Shown here piece after piece: positions 1 through 10,400 of a stretch of DNA of 57,499 nucleotides (its first letter is position 1; the number at the start of each line of letters is the position of its first letter). The notes under the pieces were generated by a model. The model ran no database searches, was not told the DNA's origin, and saw only the letters and a program-made list of their open reading frames with translations. Made by a program: the position numbers and the translations under genes. Source of the stretch: Bacteroidales bacterium (GTDB lineage Bacteria > Bacteroidota > Bacteroidia > Bacteroidales > UBA10428); assembly GCA_016933335.1 (NCBI GenBank), contig JAFGBD010000031.1:1-57499 (forward strand), given 5' to 3'.

Positions 1-1
1 A

Positions 2-889
2 GGTGTACATTTTGGTCACCTGAAAAGGAAATGGAATCCTAATATGGCACCGTATATTTTCATGGAAAAGAACGGTATCCATATCATTGATCTTCAAAAG
101 ACCATCGCAAAAATTGATGAAGCAAGCGCAGCTCTCAAACAAATTGCCAAATCAGGGAGAAAAATTCTTTTTGTTGCAACCAAGAAACAGGCTAAAGATA
201 TCATCGCCGATCGTGTGAGGGAGGTGAATATGCCTTATGTCACAGAACGCTGGCCTGGTGGTATGCTGACTAATTTCCCCACTATCAGAAAGGCAGTTAA
301 GAAAATGGCAACCATTGACAAGATGGCAACCGATGGTACATTTGACAATATGTCAAAAAGAGAAAGACTGCAGATAAGCAGGCAAAGGGCAAAACTTGAG
401 AAAAACCTTGGCAGCATTGCAGACCTGACACGTTTGCCGGCTGCCATGTTTATCGTTGATATATCAAAAGAGAACATTGCTGTAAGAGAAGCCAAAAGGT
501 TGAATATTCCGGTATTTGCCATTGTGGATACCAACTCTGATCCGAATGAGGTGGATTTTCCGATTCCTGCGAATGACGATGCGTCAAAATCAATAGCATT
601 AATTGTCGCTGTTGTATGCAGGGCAATTGCTGAAGGACTTGAAGAAAGAAAACTGGAAAAAGAAAAGGAAGTACCTCAAAAAGAAAAAGAAGGTAAGAAA
701 GCAAAAGCGGAAGAAAAGGAAGAAGATGAATCTGATGAAGAAGATGTGGAAGAAGCAGGCGAAGGTGAAAGGGAAGAAAAACCTGTAGAAGAAGGTGAAG
801 AAGAAGATGAAGAAGAAATCAAACTGAAGAAACAAGCAAAAAAATCTTTAGCCAGGAAAGCGCCGGCAAAAAAGGAGAATGAAGAATGA
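2..889 (+). CDS. rpsB: 30S ribosomal protein S2 (5' end outside window)
   Basis: Small-subunit protein S2, which binds 16S rRNA on the body of the 30S subunit. The reading frame is already open at base 2: the 14 codons before the first visible ATG (44) encode [14 protein letters not shown], a conserved S2 N-terminal segment, so the ATG at 44 is internal and the true start lies upstream. About 295 residues are visible. The S2 core ends near visible residue 220. After that comes a tail of about 70 residues made almost only of Glu, Lys and Asp, ending in a basic patch. E. coli S2 (about 240 residues) lacks such a tail. It is followed 46 bases later by tsf, the usual S2/EF-Ts order. Confidence 0.97.
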   Translation, partial: GVHFGHLKRKWNPNMAPYIFMEKNGIHIIDLQKTIAKIDEASAALKQIAKSGRKILFVATKKQAKDIIADRVREVNMPYVTERWPGGMLTNFPTIRKAVKKMATIDKMATDGTFDNMSKRERLQISRQRAKLEKNLGSIADLTRLPAAMFIVDISKENIAVREAKRLNIPVFAIVDTNSDPNEVDFPIPANDDASKSIALIVAVVCRAIAEGLEERKLEKEKEVPQKEKEGKKAKAEEKEEDESDEEDVEEAGEGEREEKPVEEGEEEDEEEIKLKKQAKKSLARKAPAKKENEE

Positions 890-935
890 CTTCCGCAGGA
901 ATAACAGGAATATAATAGTTTAACAGAAAAGAAAT

Positions 936-1763
936 ATGGCACAGATTAGTGTAAAAGAAATAACCAGATTAAGAAAAACCACAGGGGCAGGAATGATGGA
1001 CTGCAAGAATGCACTTGAAGAATCCGGTGGTGATTTTAACAAGGCAATTGAAATTATCCGTAAAAAAGGTCAGGCTGTGGCAAATAAGCGTGCAGACCGC
1101 GAAGCCAGCCAGGGAGTTGTTCTGGCAAAAGTTACGGACAACGGGACGTTGGGAGTGATGATTGTATTGAATTGTGAAACAGACTTTGTTGCAAAAAATC
1201 AGAATTTCATTGGTTTGGCTGAAAAAATAGTAGATGTTGCACTGAAAGAAAAACCAACTGATCTGGACGCATTAACTGAATTATCGCTTGAAGGCAAGAC
1301 AGTGTCGGAAAAAATACTTGAGCAGGTTGGCATCATAGGTGAAAAAATTGAACTTGCCTATTACGATAAACTTGAGGCTGAAATGGTTATCCCTTATATT
1401 CATCCTGGTAATATGCTGGCTACACTTGTTGCAATGAATAAAAAATGTGATCCCCGGGTCGGGAAAGATATAGCCATGCAGGTTGCTGCAATGAATCCTG
1501 TTGCTGTTGACAAAGATGATGTTCCCGCGGAGGTACTTGAAAAAGAAAGGGAAATAGGTCGTGAACAGGCACTTCGTGAAGGCAAACCTGAAAATATTGT
1601 GGATAGAATTGCTGAGGGTAAGCTGCAGAAATTTTTCAAGGAAAGCACACTGCTTAACCAGGATTTTACCAGGGACAATAAAAAAACGATAAGACAGTAT
1701 ATCCAGGAATCTGATAAATCTTTGGAAGTAAAGGCATTCAGGAGGTATTCACTGAACCTGTAA
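936..1763 (+). CDS. tsf: Translation elongation factor Ts
   Basis: Guanine-nucleotide exchange factor that recycles EF-Tu-GDP in the cytoplasm. It is 275 residues, a normal length. The N-terminal UBA-like module carries the hallmark TGAGMMDCKNAL, followed by the exchange core with VLNCETDFVAKN. It is the second gene of the rpsB-tsf pair, and a hairpin terminator follows at 1842-1871, so the pair probably ends its transcript there. The start ATG lies in an A-rich context without a clear Shine-Dalgarno, as is normal in Bacteroidota. Confidence 0.98.
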   Translation: MAQISVKEITRLRKTTGAGMMDCKNALEESGGDFNKAIEIIRKKGQAVANKRADREASQGVVLAKVTDNGTLGVMIVLNCETDFVAKNQNFIGLAEKIVDVALKEKPTDLDALTELSLEGKTVSEKILEQVGIIGEKIELAYYDKLEAEMVIPYIHPGNMLATLVAMNKKCDPRVGKDIAMQVAAMNPVAVDKDDVPAEVLEKEREIGREQALREGKPENIVDRIAEGKLQKFFKESTLLNQDFTRDNKKTIRQYIQESDKSLEVKAFRRYSLNL

Positions 1764-1841
1764 TTATTGAAAAACATTATGTTTAAGCGGGGTGTTGCTG
1801 AAACCTGCCCCCTTTTATGTATCATCATATTGTCCAGCAAT

Positions 1842-1871
1842 AAAGAGAACCTGCAAGGCTCTCTTTTTTTT
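1842..1871 (+). terminator. Intrinsic terminator after rpsB-tsf
   Basis: A ten-pair stem with one A-C mismatch (1842-1851 against 1857-1866) and a five-base loop runs into a T tract ending at 1871. It lies about 80 bases past the tsf stop and separates the rpsB-tsf transcript from pyrH. Confidence 0.75.
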
Positions 1872-1934
1872 ACGTTCATTCTTCAGATGGAAAAAAAATC
1901 TTAGCTTTATAGTTTTTATAATATCTGCGAATCT

Positions 1935-2645
1935 ATGATCAAGTATAAAAGAGTCTTGCTCAAATTAAGCGGGGAAGCATTAATGGGCAAGGCACAAAAT
2001 GGCATTGATGAAACTCGTCTGAATGAATATGCCTCTCAGATAAAGAAAGCTGTTGAACTTGGGGCTCAGGCAGGCATAGTTATTGGAGGAGGAAATATAT
2101 TCAGGGGTGTTACAGGTCTTGATTCCGGAATTGACAGGGTAAGGGGTGACTATATGGGTATGCTTGCGACAGTTATTAATGGTCTTGCCATTCAGTCTGC
2201 TCTTGAAAGACAAAAAGTAAGATCAAGGCTCATCAGCGCAATAAATATGGAACCTGTGGCTGAAAGGTACAGCAAGAGAAGAGTAATGAATGCGCTGGCG
2301 AAAGGAGAAGTCGTCATTTTTACTTTCGGAACAGGTAATCCGTATTTTACTACTGATACCACAGCAGCCTTGCGGGGAATTGAAATGGAGGCAGATATCA
2401 TTCTTAAAGGTACACGGGTTGACGGAGTATATACAGCAGATCCTGAAAAGGATAGAACAGCTGTAAAGTTTACAGAACTAACCTTTGATGAGGCTTATGA
2501 AAAAGGATTGAAAATCATGGATCTGACTGCATTTACCATGTGCAGTGAAAACAATATGCCCATCATCGTTTTTGATATGAACCAGGAAGGAAACCTGGTA
2601 AAGATCATACAGGGAGAAAAAGTAGGGACACTGATTAAAACATAA
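1935..2645 (+). CDS. pyrH: UMP kinase (amino-acid-kinase fold)
   Basis: Phosphorylates UMP to UDP in pyrimidine nucleotide synthesis; the bacterial enzyme is a hexamer of the amino-acid-kinase fold. At 236 residues the length is standard. Visible motifs are the N-terminal LLKLSGEALMG, the glycine loop GIVIGGGNIFRG, and TFGTGNPYFTTDTTAALR near residue 135. The order tsf-pyrH-frr is conserved in many bacteria. Here the tsf terminator lies between, so pyrH probably has its own promoter, although I see no convincing TAnnTTTG box before it. Confidence 0.98.
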   Translation: MIKYKRVLLKLSGEALMGKAQNGIDETRLNEYASQIKKAVELGAQAGIVIGGGNIFRGVTGLDSGIDRVRGDYMGMLATVINGLAIQSALERQKVRSRLISAINMEPVAERYSKRRVMNALAKGEVVIFTFGTGNPYFTTDTTAALRGIEMEADIILKGTRVDGVYTADPEKDRTAVKFTELTFDEAYEKGLKIMDLTAFTMCSENNMPIIVFDMNQEGNLVKIIQGEKVGTLIKT

Positions 2646-2686
2646 AGCAATCCGTCTGGGCAGTCATTTAAATAAGTTATTTTTTT

Positions 2687-2694
2687 TATTTTTG
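2687..2694 (+). promoter_or_regulatory. Possible -7 promoter box before frr
   Basis: TATTTTTG matches the Bacteroidota -7 consensus TAnnTTTG and lies 25 bases before the frr start. No TTTG -33 element is seen at the expected distance, so this is a weak call. Confidence 0.35.
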
Positions 2695-2719
2695 TTAAGG
2701 AAAATTTAAATAAACCGCC

Positions 2720-3283
2720 ATGGAAGAAGAACTCCAACTTTATCTTGAAGATGCCAGAGATAAAATGAATAAGGCAGTAGAGCACCTCAAGGATGAACTG
2801 CTTAGGGTGAGGGCCGGAAAGGCCACTCCGAATATTCTGGATGGAATTCAGGTTGATTATTATGGTGTTAAATCTCCTTTGAACCAGGTTTCCAATATCA
2901 ATACTCCTGATGCGAAAACAATAGCTGTTCAGCCATGGGAAAAAAGCATGATCGAAACCATCGAAAAAGCAATTTTAGCTGCGAATATTGGCCTTAATCC
3001 GTTCAATAACGGGGAGATTATCAGGATAAACGTTCCGCCGCTCACTGAAGAACGAAGAAGAGACCTTGTAAAACAAATCAAGAACATGGGAGAGAATACC
3101 AAAATCAGTATCCGCAATACAAGAAGAGAAACCAACGAAGAACTTAAGAGGCTTCAAAAGGAAGGGTTGGCCGAAGACCTTGAAAAGGATGCGGAAGATG
3201 AGGTTCAGGAAATGACCAATGAATATTCAAAAATGGTGGATGATCTGATTGCCTCTAAAGAAACAGATATCATGACGGTATAG
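2720..3283 (+). CDS. frr: Ribosome recycling factor
   Basis: Together with EF-G it splits post-termination ribosomes. The protein is 187 residues, the family norm. It shows the three-helix-bundle signature LLRVRAGKATPNILDGI near residues 27-43 and the hinge region NNGEIIRINVPPLTEERRRDLVKQ. It directly follows pyrH and ends five bases before the stop of the convergent radical SAM gene, so there is no room for a terminator between them. Confidence 0.98.
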   Translation: MEEELQLYLEDARDKMNKAVEHLKDELLRVRAGKATPNILDGIQVDYYGVKSPLNQVSNINTPDAKTIAVQPWEKSMIETIEKAILAANIGLNPFNNGEIIRINVPPLTEERRRDLVKQIKNMGENTKISIRNTRRETNEELKRLQKEGLAEDLEKDAEDEVQEMTNEYSKMVDDLIASKETDIMTV

Positions 3284-3288
3284 AAGTA

Positions 3289-4308
3289 TTACCTGATATA
3301 CGTTCTCGAACCTCCCTCGGTGCAATTACAGCACATCCCGATACTTTTCCGGGAATTCAGTATTTTCTGCCTGAAGTCTGATAATTGTTTTCCCTTCCAG
3401 ATCTTTGAAAGATCACTATCCTGATATTTACCGACAATGTGCTGTGCGTCTTTATCAAAGCAACAGGGTACGATAGATCCATCCTGCAGTATAACCATGG
3501 TGTGCCATAATCTCTGGCATTTGTTTCTCAAACGGTTTTTTATGACAGGTTCTCCGGTTTTGTTATATCTGTATCTTGAGAATCCGGGATTTACCGGCAG
3601 GAGGTGCAGATTGTTTTTCAGGTCATATACCTGGAGCGATTTGATGACTGTCCTGCTTACATTGAGCTTCTTCCCAAGTGTTTTCACTTCCTTAACCTGA
3701 TGTTCATTGTGACGCATGACAATGAACTGCAGGATGATCAGGGGCTGGCGTGAGTTCATCTCTTTTTTTATCTGAACAAGGTTGACAATTCCCTGGAGAA
3801 CTCTGTTAAAATCACCTCCCTGCCTGTATTTGCTGTAAGATTCCTGATCTGTTCCATCAAGTGATATGATGATTCTGTCAAGACCTGATTCAATAATTTT
3901 TTTTGAGTATTGCCGGCTAAGATAATGGGCGTTGGTAGAAACGGCGGTATAAATTCTTTTATCGGCTGCATATCGGATAAATTCAGCCAGTCTGGGATGA
4001 AGCAGCGGCTCCCCCTGAAAATAAAGCATCAGGTAAGATAAGGTGGGGGCCAGTTCGTCAATAAGCTTTTTGAATAATGATATATCAATGTTTCCTCTGG
4101 TTCTCTCCATTGTACCATTACCTGCCGGGCATCCGGTGCACCTTAGGTTGCAGTTGTTGGTCGGTTCCACAGTAACGAAGGCAGGTTTGCCAGAAACAAG
4201 AGTTTTGCGGGATATCAGAGAAAAAAGATATGTTACTTTCAGCATCAAGTAGTTGACCATTTTTCTGAAAGTCAGCTTTCTTAAAAAATTCCACCAGTCA
4301 TTTACCAT
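3289..4308 (-). CDS. Radical SAM/SPASM domain protein
   Basis: Probable S-adenosylmethionine radical enzyme of 339 residues. Cys53, Cys57 and Cys60 form the CxxxCxxC site for the [4Fe-4S] cluster (CNLRCTGC). A C-terminal cysteine-rich part (NKCQRLW, VPCCFD, CCNCTEGG) looks like a SPASM auxiliary-cluster domain. SPASM proteins modify peptides or carbohydrates, or act as anaerobic sulfatase or heme-pathway enzymes, and the substrate here cannot be read from sequence. The N-terminus has a weakly hydrophobic stretch (residues 20-32). It lies 24 bases downstream of the OmpA-type lipoprotein on the same strand, so the two are probably co-transcribed. No small precursor-peptide gene is seen beside it. 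Confidence 0.85.
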   Translation of the reverse strand: MVNDWWNFLRKLTFRKMVNYLMLKVTYLFSLISRKTLVSGKPAFVTVEPTNNCNLRCTGCPAGNGTMERTRGNIDISLFKKLIDELAPTLSYLMLYFQGEPLLHPRLAEFIRYAADKRIYTAVSTNAHYLSRQYSKKIIESGLDRIIISLDGTDQESYSKYRQGGDFNRVLQGIVNLVQIKKEMNSRQPLIILQFIVMRHNEHQVKEVKTLGKKLNVSRTVIKSLQVYDLKNNLHLLPVNPGFSRYRYNKTGEPVIKNRLRNKCQRLWHTMVILQDGSIVPCCFDKDAQHIVGKYQDSDLSKIWKGKQLSDFRQKILNSRKSIGMCCNCTEGGSRTYIR

Positions 4309-4332
4309 GCTTTGCTTCCGGAGAATGAAATT

Positions 4333-5334
4333 TTAATTTGTTTCAAGAATCCTGAAAAGCTCGTCAAGTTTGGGAGTAAGAATGATTTCAGTTCTGCGGT
4401 TTTTTTGGCGGGCTTCACTGGTTTTGGCCGGATCAACCGGCATAAACTCTCCACGACCTGAAGCCAGAAGCCGTTTCGGATTGATGGATGTTCCGTCAAG
4501 CAATATCCTGACGATGGATGTAGCACGCTGTACACTCAGATCCCAGTTATCAACAAATGCTGAACCTTTGATTACAGGTACATCATCGGTATGACCTTCG
4601 ATCATGATATTGATATCAGGATTCTGTTCGAGCACTCCAGCCAGTTTTTTAAGTGCTGAAACACCTTTGGCATCAACTGTGGTACTTCCGCTTTTAAAGA
4701 GCAATTTTTCTTCAAGCGAAACATAGACCTTACCATTCTTCTGGGTGACTGTCAATCCCTGATTCTCAAATCCCAGGAGTGCTTCAGATACTTTCTTTTT
4801 CAGTGCGGCAACAGCAGAATCTTTTCGTGATAGAATGCTCTCCAGCTCTGTCAGTCTCTGATTTCTTTTTTCCAGTTCAGCTCTTAATTCTTCCAGGTTT
4901 CTTTTCTTTTCATCAACTGACCTGGATATCTGGTTCAGCTGGTCTTCACGTTTCTGAAGATCAGTTTGTGTTGCCTGAAGCTGGTTCAGTAATTTCCTGG
5001 TCTCGGTTGCACTGCCACTGATCATCTCTTCCTGTGCTTTTTTCAGATCATTGTATTGCTGATCCAATTGTTTATATTGCTTTTTCAAATGATTCAATTC
5101 TTCCTGTTTCTTCAGACTATCAGATGAGAGTTTGTTTAACAGATCTTTGTTCTTTTCCAGATTGGATTTTAATTCAGTGTTTTCCACCGTAAGCTTTTCA
5201 TTGCCGGAAAACAATAAGTCTCTCTCATCCTGGCAGTCCTGGTTTTCAAGTTGTATTTCTTTAAACTGGCTGGTTGGAACGCACGCCATAACTGAAATCA
5301 GAACCGAAAAACTGATAATAAACATTTTTTTCAT
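4333..5334 (-). CDS. OmpA-family lipoprotein with coiled-coil stalk
   Basis: Peptidoglycan-binding envelope protein of 333 residues. I place the start at 5334 because this gives a clean lipoprotein signal (MKKMFIISFSVLISVMAC, lipid Cys18); upstream in-frame codons add 36 residues unlike a signal peptide. Residues 30-185 are a charged heptad-rich coiled coil. The C-terminal OmpA domain has IMIEGHTDDVPV, NWDLSVQRA and NRRTEI, including the Asp and Arg that bind diaminopimelate in this family. The likely role is to tether the outer membrane to the cell wall across the periplasm. It is the first gene of a two-gene operon with the radical SAM gene and is divergent from dxs. Confidence 0.88.
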   Translation of the reverse strand: MKKMFIISFSVLISVMACVPTSQFKEIQLENQDCQDERDLLFSGNEKLTVENTELKSNLEKNKDLLNKLSSDSLKKQEELNHLKKQYKQLDQQYNDLKKAQEEMISGSATETRKLLNQLQATQTDLQKREDQLNQISRSVDEKKRNLEELRAELEKRNQRLTELESILSRKDSAVAALKKKVSEALLGFENQGLTVTQKNGKVYVSLEEKLLFKSGSTTVDAKGVSALKKLAGVLEQNPDINIMIEGHTDDVPVIKGSAFVDNWDLSVQRATSIVRILLDGTSINPKRLLASGRGEFMPVDPAKTSEARQKNRRTEIILTPKLDELFRILETN

Positions 5335-5462
5335 GGCCTTAACAATTCGTTTAGTTAAGTGGTTGATGTAATTCCGGTAATTCTTTTCATTATCAACGAA
5401 AATACACAGCCTGAAATTACAACATACGCTTTTAATGCTCAAATAAAGTGAATAATAATTAT

Positions 5463-5470
5463 TAACTTTG
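5463..5470 (+). promoter_or_regulatory. Probable -7 promoter box for dxs
   Basis: TAACTTTG fits the Bacteroidota -7 consensus TAnnTTTG and lies 21 bases before the dxs ATG, in the 157-base divergent region shared with the OmpA-type lipoprotein. A good -33 TTTG is not present at the right spacing. Confidence 0.5.
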
Positions 5471-5491
5471 AGTGCTTAATTTAACCTGCTG

Positions 5492-7432
5492 ATGGGAAAA
5501 GGCATTTACAGGCTGCTGGATAGAATTGAATATCCGTCTGATATCAAAAAACTGAAGGTTGAGGAGCTGGTTGAACTTAGCAAAGAACTCCGGCAATTCA
5601 TTATTGATGAGCTCTCAGCCAATCCGGGACATTTCGGAGCAAGTCTGGGCGTTATTGAATTGACAGTTGCCCTGCACTATGTGCTGGATACACCCCTTGA
5701 TCAGATTATCTGGGATGTAGGGCACCAGGCCTATGGACATAAGATACTGACCGGCAGGAAGAAGATATTTCATTCAAACCGCAAATCAGGCGGAATAAGC
5801 GGATTCCCCAGAATAAGTGAGAGTGAATACGATGCATTTGGTACCGGGCATTCTTCAACATCTATTTCTGCTGCACTGGGTTTGGCCATTGCTGACAAAC
5901 AGAAAGGGATTAAAAGGAATGTTGTTGCTGTCATAGGAGACGGTGCAATGACCGGGGGTATGGCATTTGAAGGGCTGAATCATGCAGGAATGGAAAACAC
6001 AGATCTGCTGGTTATCCTGAATGACAACAGTATTGCCATTGATCCGAATACAGGTGCCCTGAAGGAATATTTAACAGATATTGTTACATCCAAAACATAT
6101 AATAAGTTTAAAAGTGAGATGTGGCATTTGCTGGGTAAAATAAATAAAATAGCACCCCATGCCCGTGATTATGCTGTGAAGCTGGAAAATGGCCTTAAAT
6201 CGATACTTCTGCATCAGAGCAACCTTTTTGAAGCACTAAGATTCAGATACTTTGGTCCTGTTGACGGGCACGATGTTGTTCACCTGGCAAAAATCATCGA
6301 TGATTTAAAAGGTATCAAGGGGCCAAAACTTCTGCATGTGTTAACCAAGAAAGGAAAAGGTTTTAAGCAGGCTGAATTGAACCAGACTGCTTTTCATTCT
6401 CCGGGAAAATTTGACAGAAAAACCGGAAAAATCCTTAAAACAAATTCAGAGGCACCTCAAGCTCCTCTATATCAGGATGTTTTTGGCTATACCATTTTGG
6501 ATCTGGCAAGGACAAATGATAAAATTGTTGCCATCACTCCTGCTATGCCATCGGGGTGTTCATTGAAAATAATGATGGATGCCATGCCGGAACGGACTTT
6601 TGATGTTGGTATTGCCGAACAGCATGCTGTCACTTTTTCTGCCGGATTGGCTACACAGGGTCTTATTCCTTTCTGTAATGTTTATTCCACGTTTATGCAA
6701 AGGGCCTATGACCAGGTGATTCATGATGTGGCGCTTCAGAAACTGCAGGTTATTTTCTGTCTTGACCGGGGTGGATTGGTAGGGTCAGACGGACCTACAC
6801 ACCATGGAGTGTTTGACCTGGCATATATGCGTAATATTCCGGGTATGATAATTGCAGCTCCGATGAATGAGGAAGAACTTAGAAATATGATGTATACTGC
6901 ACAACTTCGTAACCAAGGGCCATTTTCGATCCGGTATCCTCGCGGCAGAGGAGTTATGATAGACTGGAAAAAGCCTTACAAAGAAATTCCGGTCGGCAGT
7001 TCAAGAGAACTGCATCAGGGTTCTGACCTGGCAATACTGACTGTGGGACATGTCGGTAATTTTGCTGCAGAAGCCATTCTCAGGCTTGAAGCTGAAAATT
7101 ACAGTCTATCACACTATGATATGCGTTTTATCAAACCGCTGGATGAAGAATGTCTGCATCGGGTATTTAAAAGGTTCAGGAATATCATTACTGTTGAAGA
7201 CGGTACTGTGGTCGGAGGATTTGGAAGTGCAATTATTGAATTTATGTGTGAACACGGTTATCAGGCCCATGTAAAAAGAATGGGTGTACCTGATAAATTC
7301 ATTGAACAGGGCTCCCAGAAGGAATTATACAAGGAATGTGGTTTTGATTCAGAAGGGATTTATAACGTTGTCAAAGCTTTGATAAAACCCAGGATTCTGC
7401 AGACATCAACTAAACAAATTTCCTTCCAATAA
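5492..7432 (+). CDS. dxs: 1-deoxy-D-xylulose-5-phosphate synthase
   Basis: Thiamine-diphosphate enzyme that condenses pyruvate and glyceraldehyde 3-phosphate, the first step of the MEP isoprenoid pathway. At 646 residues it is a normal length. Motifs visible in order are DVGHQAYGHKILTGR, the ThDP/Mg motif GDGAMTGGMAFEGLNHAG, the pyrimidine-domain AEQHAVTFSAGLA, and DRGGLVGSDGPTHHGVFDL. The last 23 bases overlap, on the opposite strand, the 3' end of the propeller-SpoIIE gene, so the two genes converge with overlapping stop regions. Confidence 0.98.
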   Translation: MGKGIYRLLDRIEYPSDIKKLKVEELVELSKELRQFIIDELSANPGHFGASLGVIELTVALHYVLDTPLDQIIWDVGHQAYGHKILTGRKKIFHSNRKSGGISGFPRISESEYDAFGTGHSSTSISAALGLAIADKQKGIKRNVVAVIGDGAMTGGMAFEGLNHAGMENTDLLVILNDNSIAIDPNTGALKEYLTDIVTSKTYNKFKSEMWHLLGKINKIAPHARDYAVKLENGLKSILLHQSNLFEALRFRYFGPVDGHDVVHLAKIIDDLKGIKGPKLLHVLTKKGKGFKQAELNQTAFHSPGKFDRKTGKILKTNSEAPQAPLYQDVFGYTILDLARTNDKIVAITPAMPSGCSLKIMMDAMPERTFDVGIAEQHAVTFSAGLATQGLIPFCNVYSTFMQRAYDQVIHDVALQKLQVIFCLDRGGLVGSDGPTHHGVFDLAYMRNIPGMIIAAPMNEEELRNMMYTAQLRNQGPFSIRYPRGRGVMIDWKKPYKEIPVGSSRELHQGSDLAILTVGHVGNFAAEAILRLEAENYSLSHYDMRFIKPLDEECLHRVFKRFRNIITVEDGTVVGGFGSAIIEFMCEHGYQAHVKRMGVPDKFIEQGSQKELYKECGFDSEGIYNVVKALIKPRILQTSTKQISFQ

Positions 7433-10400
7433 TCAGCATATCATCGATTTGTTCCAAATCTCCCCTCCAGTCTTCGATGGTTTTATCAAGTATATCCCGT
7501 TGTTCATCCACGACATTTGCGTGAATGGATATCAACAGTTCTTTAAAGTTACCGGTTTTGAATTTTTTACCTTCTTTACCTCCGAACTGGTCACTATACC
7601 CGTCTGTAAATAAATAGATAATATCGTTATCCTGTATTTCAATGACATGATTGGTAAAGCGGTTTTCAATTCCTGTTGACCGACCAATGGCAAACCTGTT
7701 GGCTTTTATTTCCAGGATCTCGCTGTTCCTGATCAGCCATAGCGGATTGAAGGCGCCTGAGTATTGAAGCTGCCTTTTTTCCGGATCGTAACATACCAGT
7801 GCGATGTCCATACCATCGTTTACAATATCTTCACCCTTCTGATGAAGGTTGGAGGCAACCTCTTCATTAAGGTGGTTCAGGATTTCAGCTGGTTCATGTA
7901 TGCTTTGTTCGATTACAATTTTGTTTAATGAAGTAAATCCGATGAAGGACATGAAGGCTCCGGGCACACCATGGCCTGTACAATCGACTGCAGCAATAAA
8001 TTCTTTTCCTTTATGGGTGGTTAGCCAGAAAAAATCACCGCTTACAATATCTTTCGGTTTAAAGAGAACAAAAGTGTCATTAAAAGGAATTTCAGGGGGC
8101 AGGATGGCAAATTGAATGCGTTTTGCATATTTTATGCTGTCGGTGATATCTTTGTTTCTTATTGCCAGTTCTTCATTTGCTTTTGAAAGTGCCAGAGTGC
8201 GCTCCTTTACTTTGATCTCAAGGTTTCGTTTTTCCCGTACCAGGTTTCTTTCCCGGATTTTAATATAGCTGATAATGGCAAATCCCAATAATATGATAAA
8301 GGCAATGATAAACCAGGCTCTCTGGTATACAGGTGCCAAAACCCTGAAAGTGAATGTTCTGGGTTCCTTGTTCCAGTTCCCTTCATTGTTCTTGGCTATC
8401 ACTTTAAAAGTATATTTTCCGGGTGAGAGGTTATATATCTGATTGTTAACTGTTCCAACATCATTCCATTCAGGTATGAAACCTTCGAGCATGATTTTAT
8501 AGCGGACGGCATCCGGATCTGTGAGACAAATGCTGGTATAAAAAAATTGTACTATCTTTTGGTTGGGTGAAAGCTTTAGCTTTCGATTCATCTGTGTCTC
8601 GACATTGTTTACCGTCATGCGGGTGATGTGTGTTAGCGGTTCTATCCCGATATGTTTATCAAGTCTGGAATTGTATCGCATGACACCATTGGCGGTTCCG
8701 AACCACAGATTGCCTTCCAGATCTTTATATGTAGCATTATTCTTGGTCTCAATTCCTGTAAATCCGCTTTTCTTTGTATAAGTGATTACCTTCTTCTCGA
8801 GAGGAATGATTTTATTTAATCCGGTAGTAGTTCCTACATAAACCTGGTTATTATCATCAACATTGATAAAATGTATCATATCTGAAAGCAAACCTTCATT
8901 CTCGGTATATCTTGCAATGATGCTGTCACTGATGCATAAGACACCATGTATTTCTGTACCGATCCATAGGTTACCATCACTGTCTTCTGATATGCATGTA
9001 GGGGTTACTTCTTTGGCAGCTTCAATTCTTTCAAATGTATCACCGGCTTTTTTCGCAAGACCGCTGATTTCACCTCCAACCCACAAGGTGTTTTTAGAAT
9101 CAACATACAGTGCTCTTATATTATTGCTTGGCAGTCCGTCTACCGTTCTGCGGTCAGTGATTGTGTTATTTCTGGAATTATACCACAACAAACCATCCAG
9201 GGTTCCTACATAGACATTGTAATCCCTGTCGGTTTCAAGGGCCTTTACAGACTGAAGGGAATAACCCTGGGGAGTCCGGGGGAATCTCATATTAATGTCA
9301 TTGACATATTCGAAAGAGCGGGTCTGATAATCATACCGTATAATCCCCTGGTCCGAAGTACCAATCCAGATGTTGCCGTCCGGATCCTTTCGCAAAAACC
9401 TGATTTGATCGCTGATATGGTTGTTACTTTGATTGTAATGAATAGTATCCCCTGTTTCTTTGTTAAAAACGGTTATTCCGCCATTTGTGCCAAACCACAT
9501 ACGGCCGTCCGCATCTTCTGTGATGGCTGAAACCTGGTCGTTGATCAATACATCCGGGGTGGTGTAAGATGTAAATAATTCTCCTTTAAAAATAGAAAAA
9601 CCGTGTTCATAAGTACCAATCAGGATATTGTTTTCTTTGTCACAGACAAGGCTGTAAATTTTATGATCCTGTAATCCGTTTGATTTGTCAAACACTTTAA
9701 CATCACCTTTGGGATCGATCCTGGTTATTCCACCCTTATCAAAGTTGTTATCCCAGTGTCCTGTCCATATATTTCCGGATTTATCTTCAATAATGTTTGT
9801 AATCCAGTTGGCGGCAAGTCCGTTTTTGGTATCAATGAAAGTAAATTCCCCGTTTTTGGAATCCATTTTATACAATCCCCCGTTATAGGTACCGAACCAG
9901 AAATTCCTTTTGCTGTCTTCAAACAGAACAGATATGGCAAAATAGGTGTCAAGACCTTCAGGTGAATAAGTCTGGAAAGTATTTTCCACGGGTATGTACT
10001 TTTTAATACCTAAATCCGTGACAAAATAAAGCGTACCATCTGACATCAGAAGGCTGTTGAATACCCTGTCACCTAACCTGCCACCTTTAAAATGAGCATA
10101 ATTGATTCTGGTTGTTTTTCCGTCAGGATTTTCAATCTTATACACTCCGTCTAGTGAGGTACTTATCCATAAACAGCCATCCTTATCATGAATAATGGAA
10201 GTAACATCAAGGTCCGGTAATGTATCTGTAATGAATATGGATTCAAATATTTTACCATTATATCTTGTTAATGCTCCGCCAATATGCCCAAACCAGATGT
10301 TACCCGAATTGTCTTCAAAAATGGTTCTTACTCCCTTAGGGGCCAGACCGTCTTCTGTTTTATAATTGATAAAACTCGTGCCGTCAAACCTGGTTGCCCC

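Noticed and set aside
1400..1879. A 159-codon minus-strand frame opposite tsf
   Set aside because: It is a shadow of the EF-Ts gene and covers its terminator; no family resemblance.
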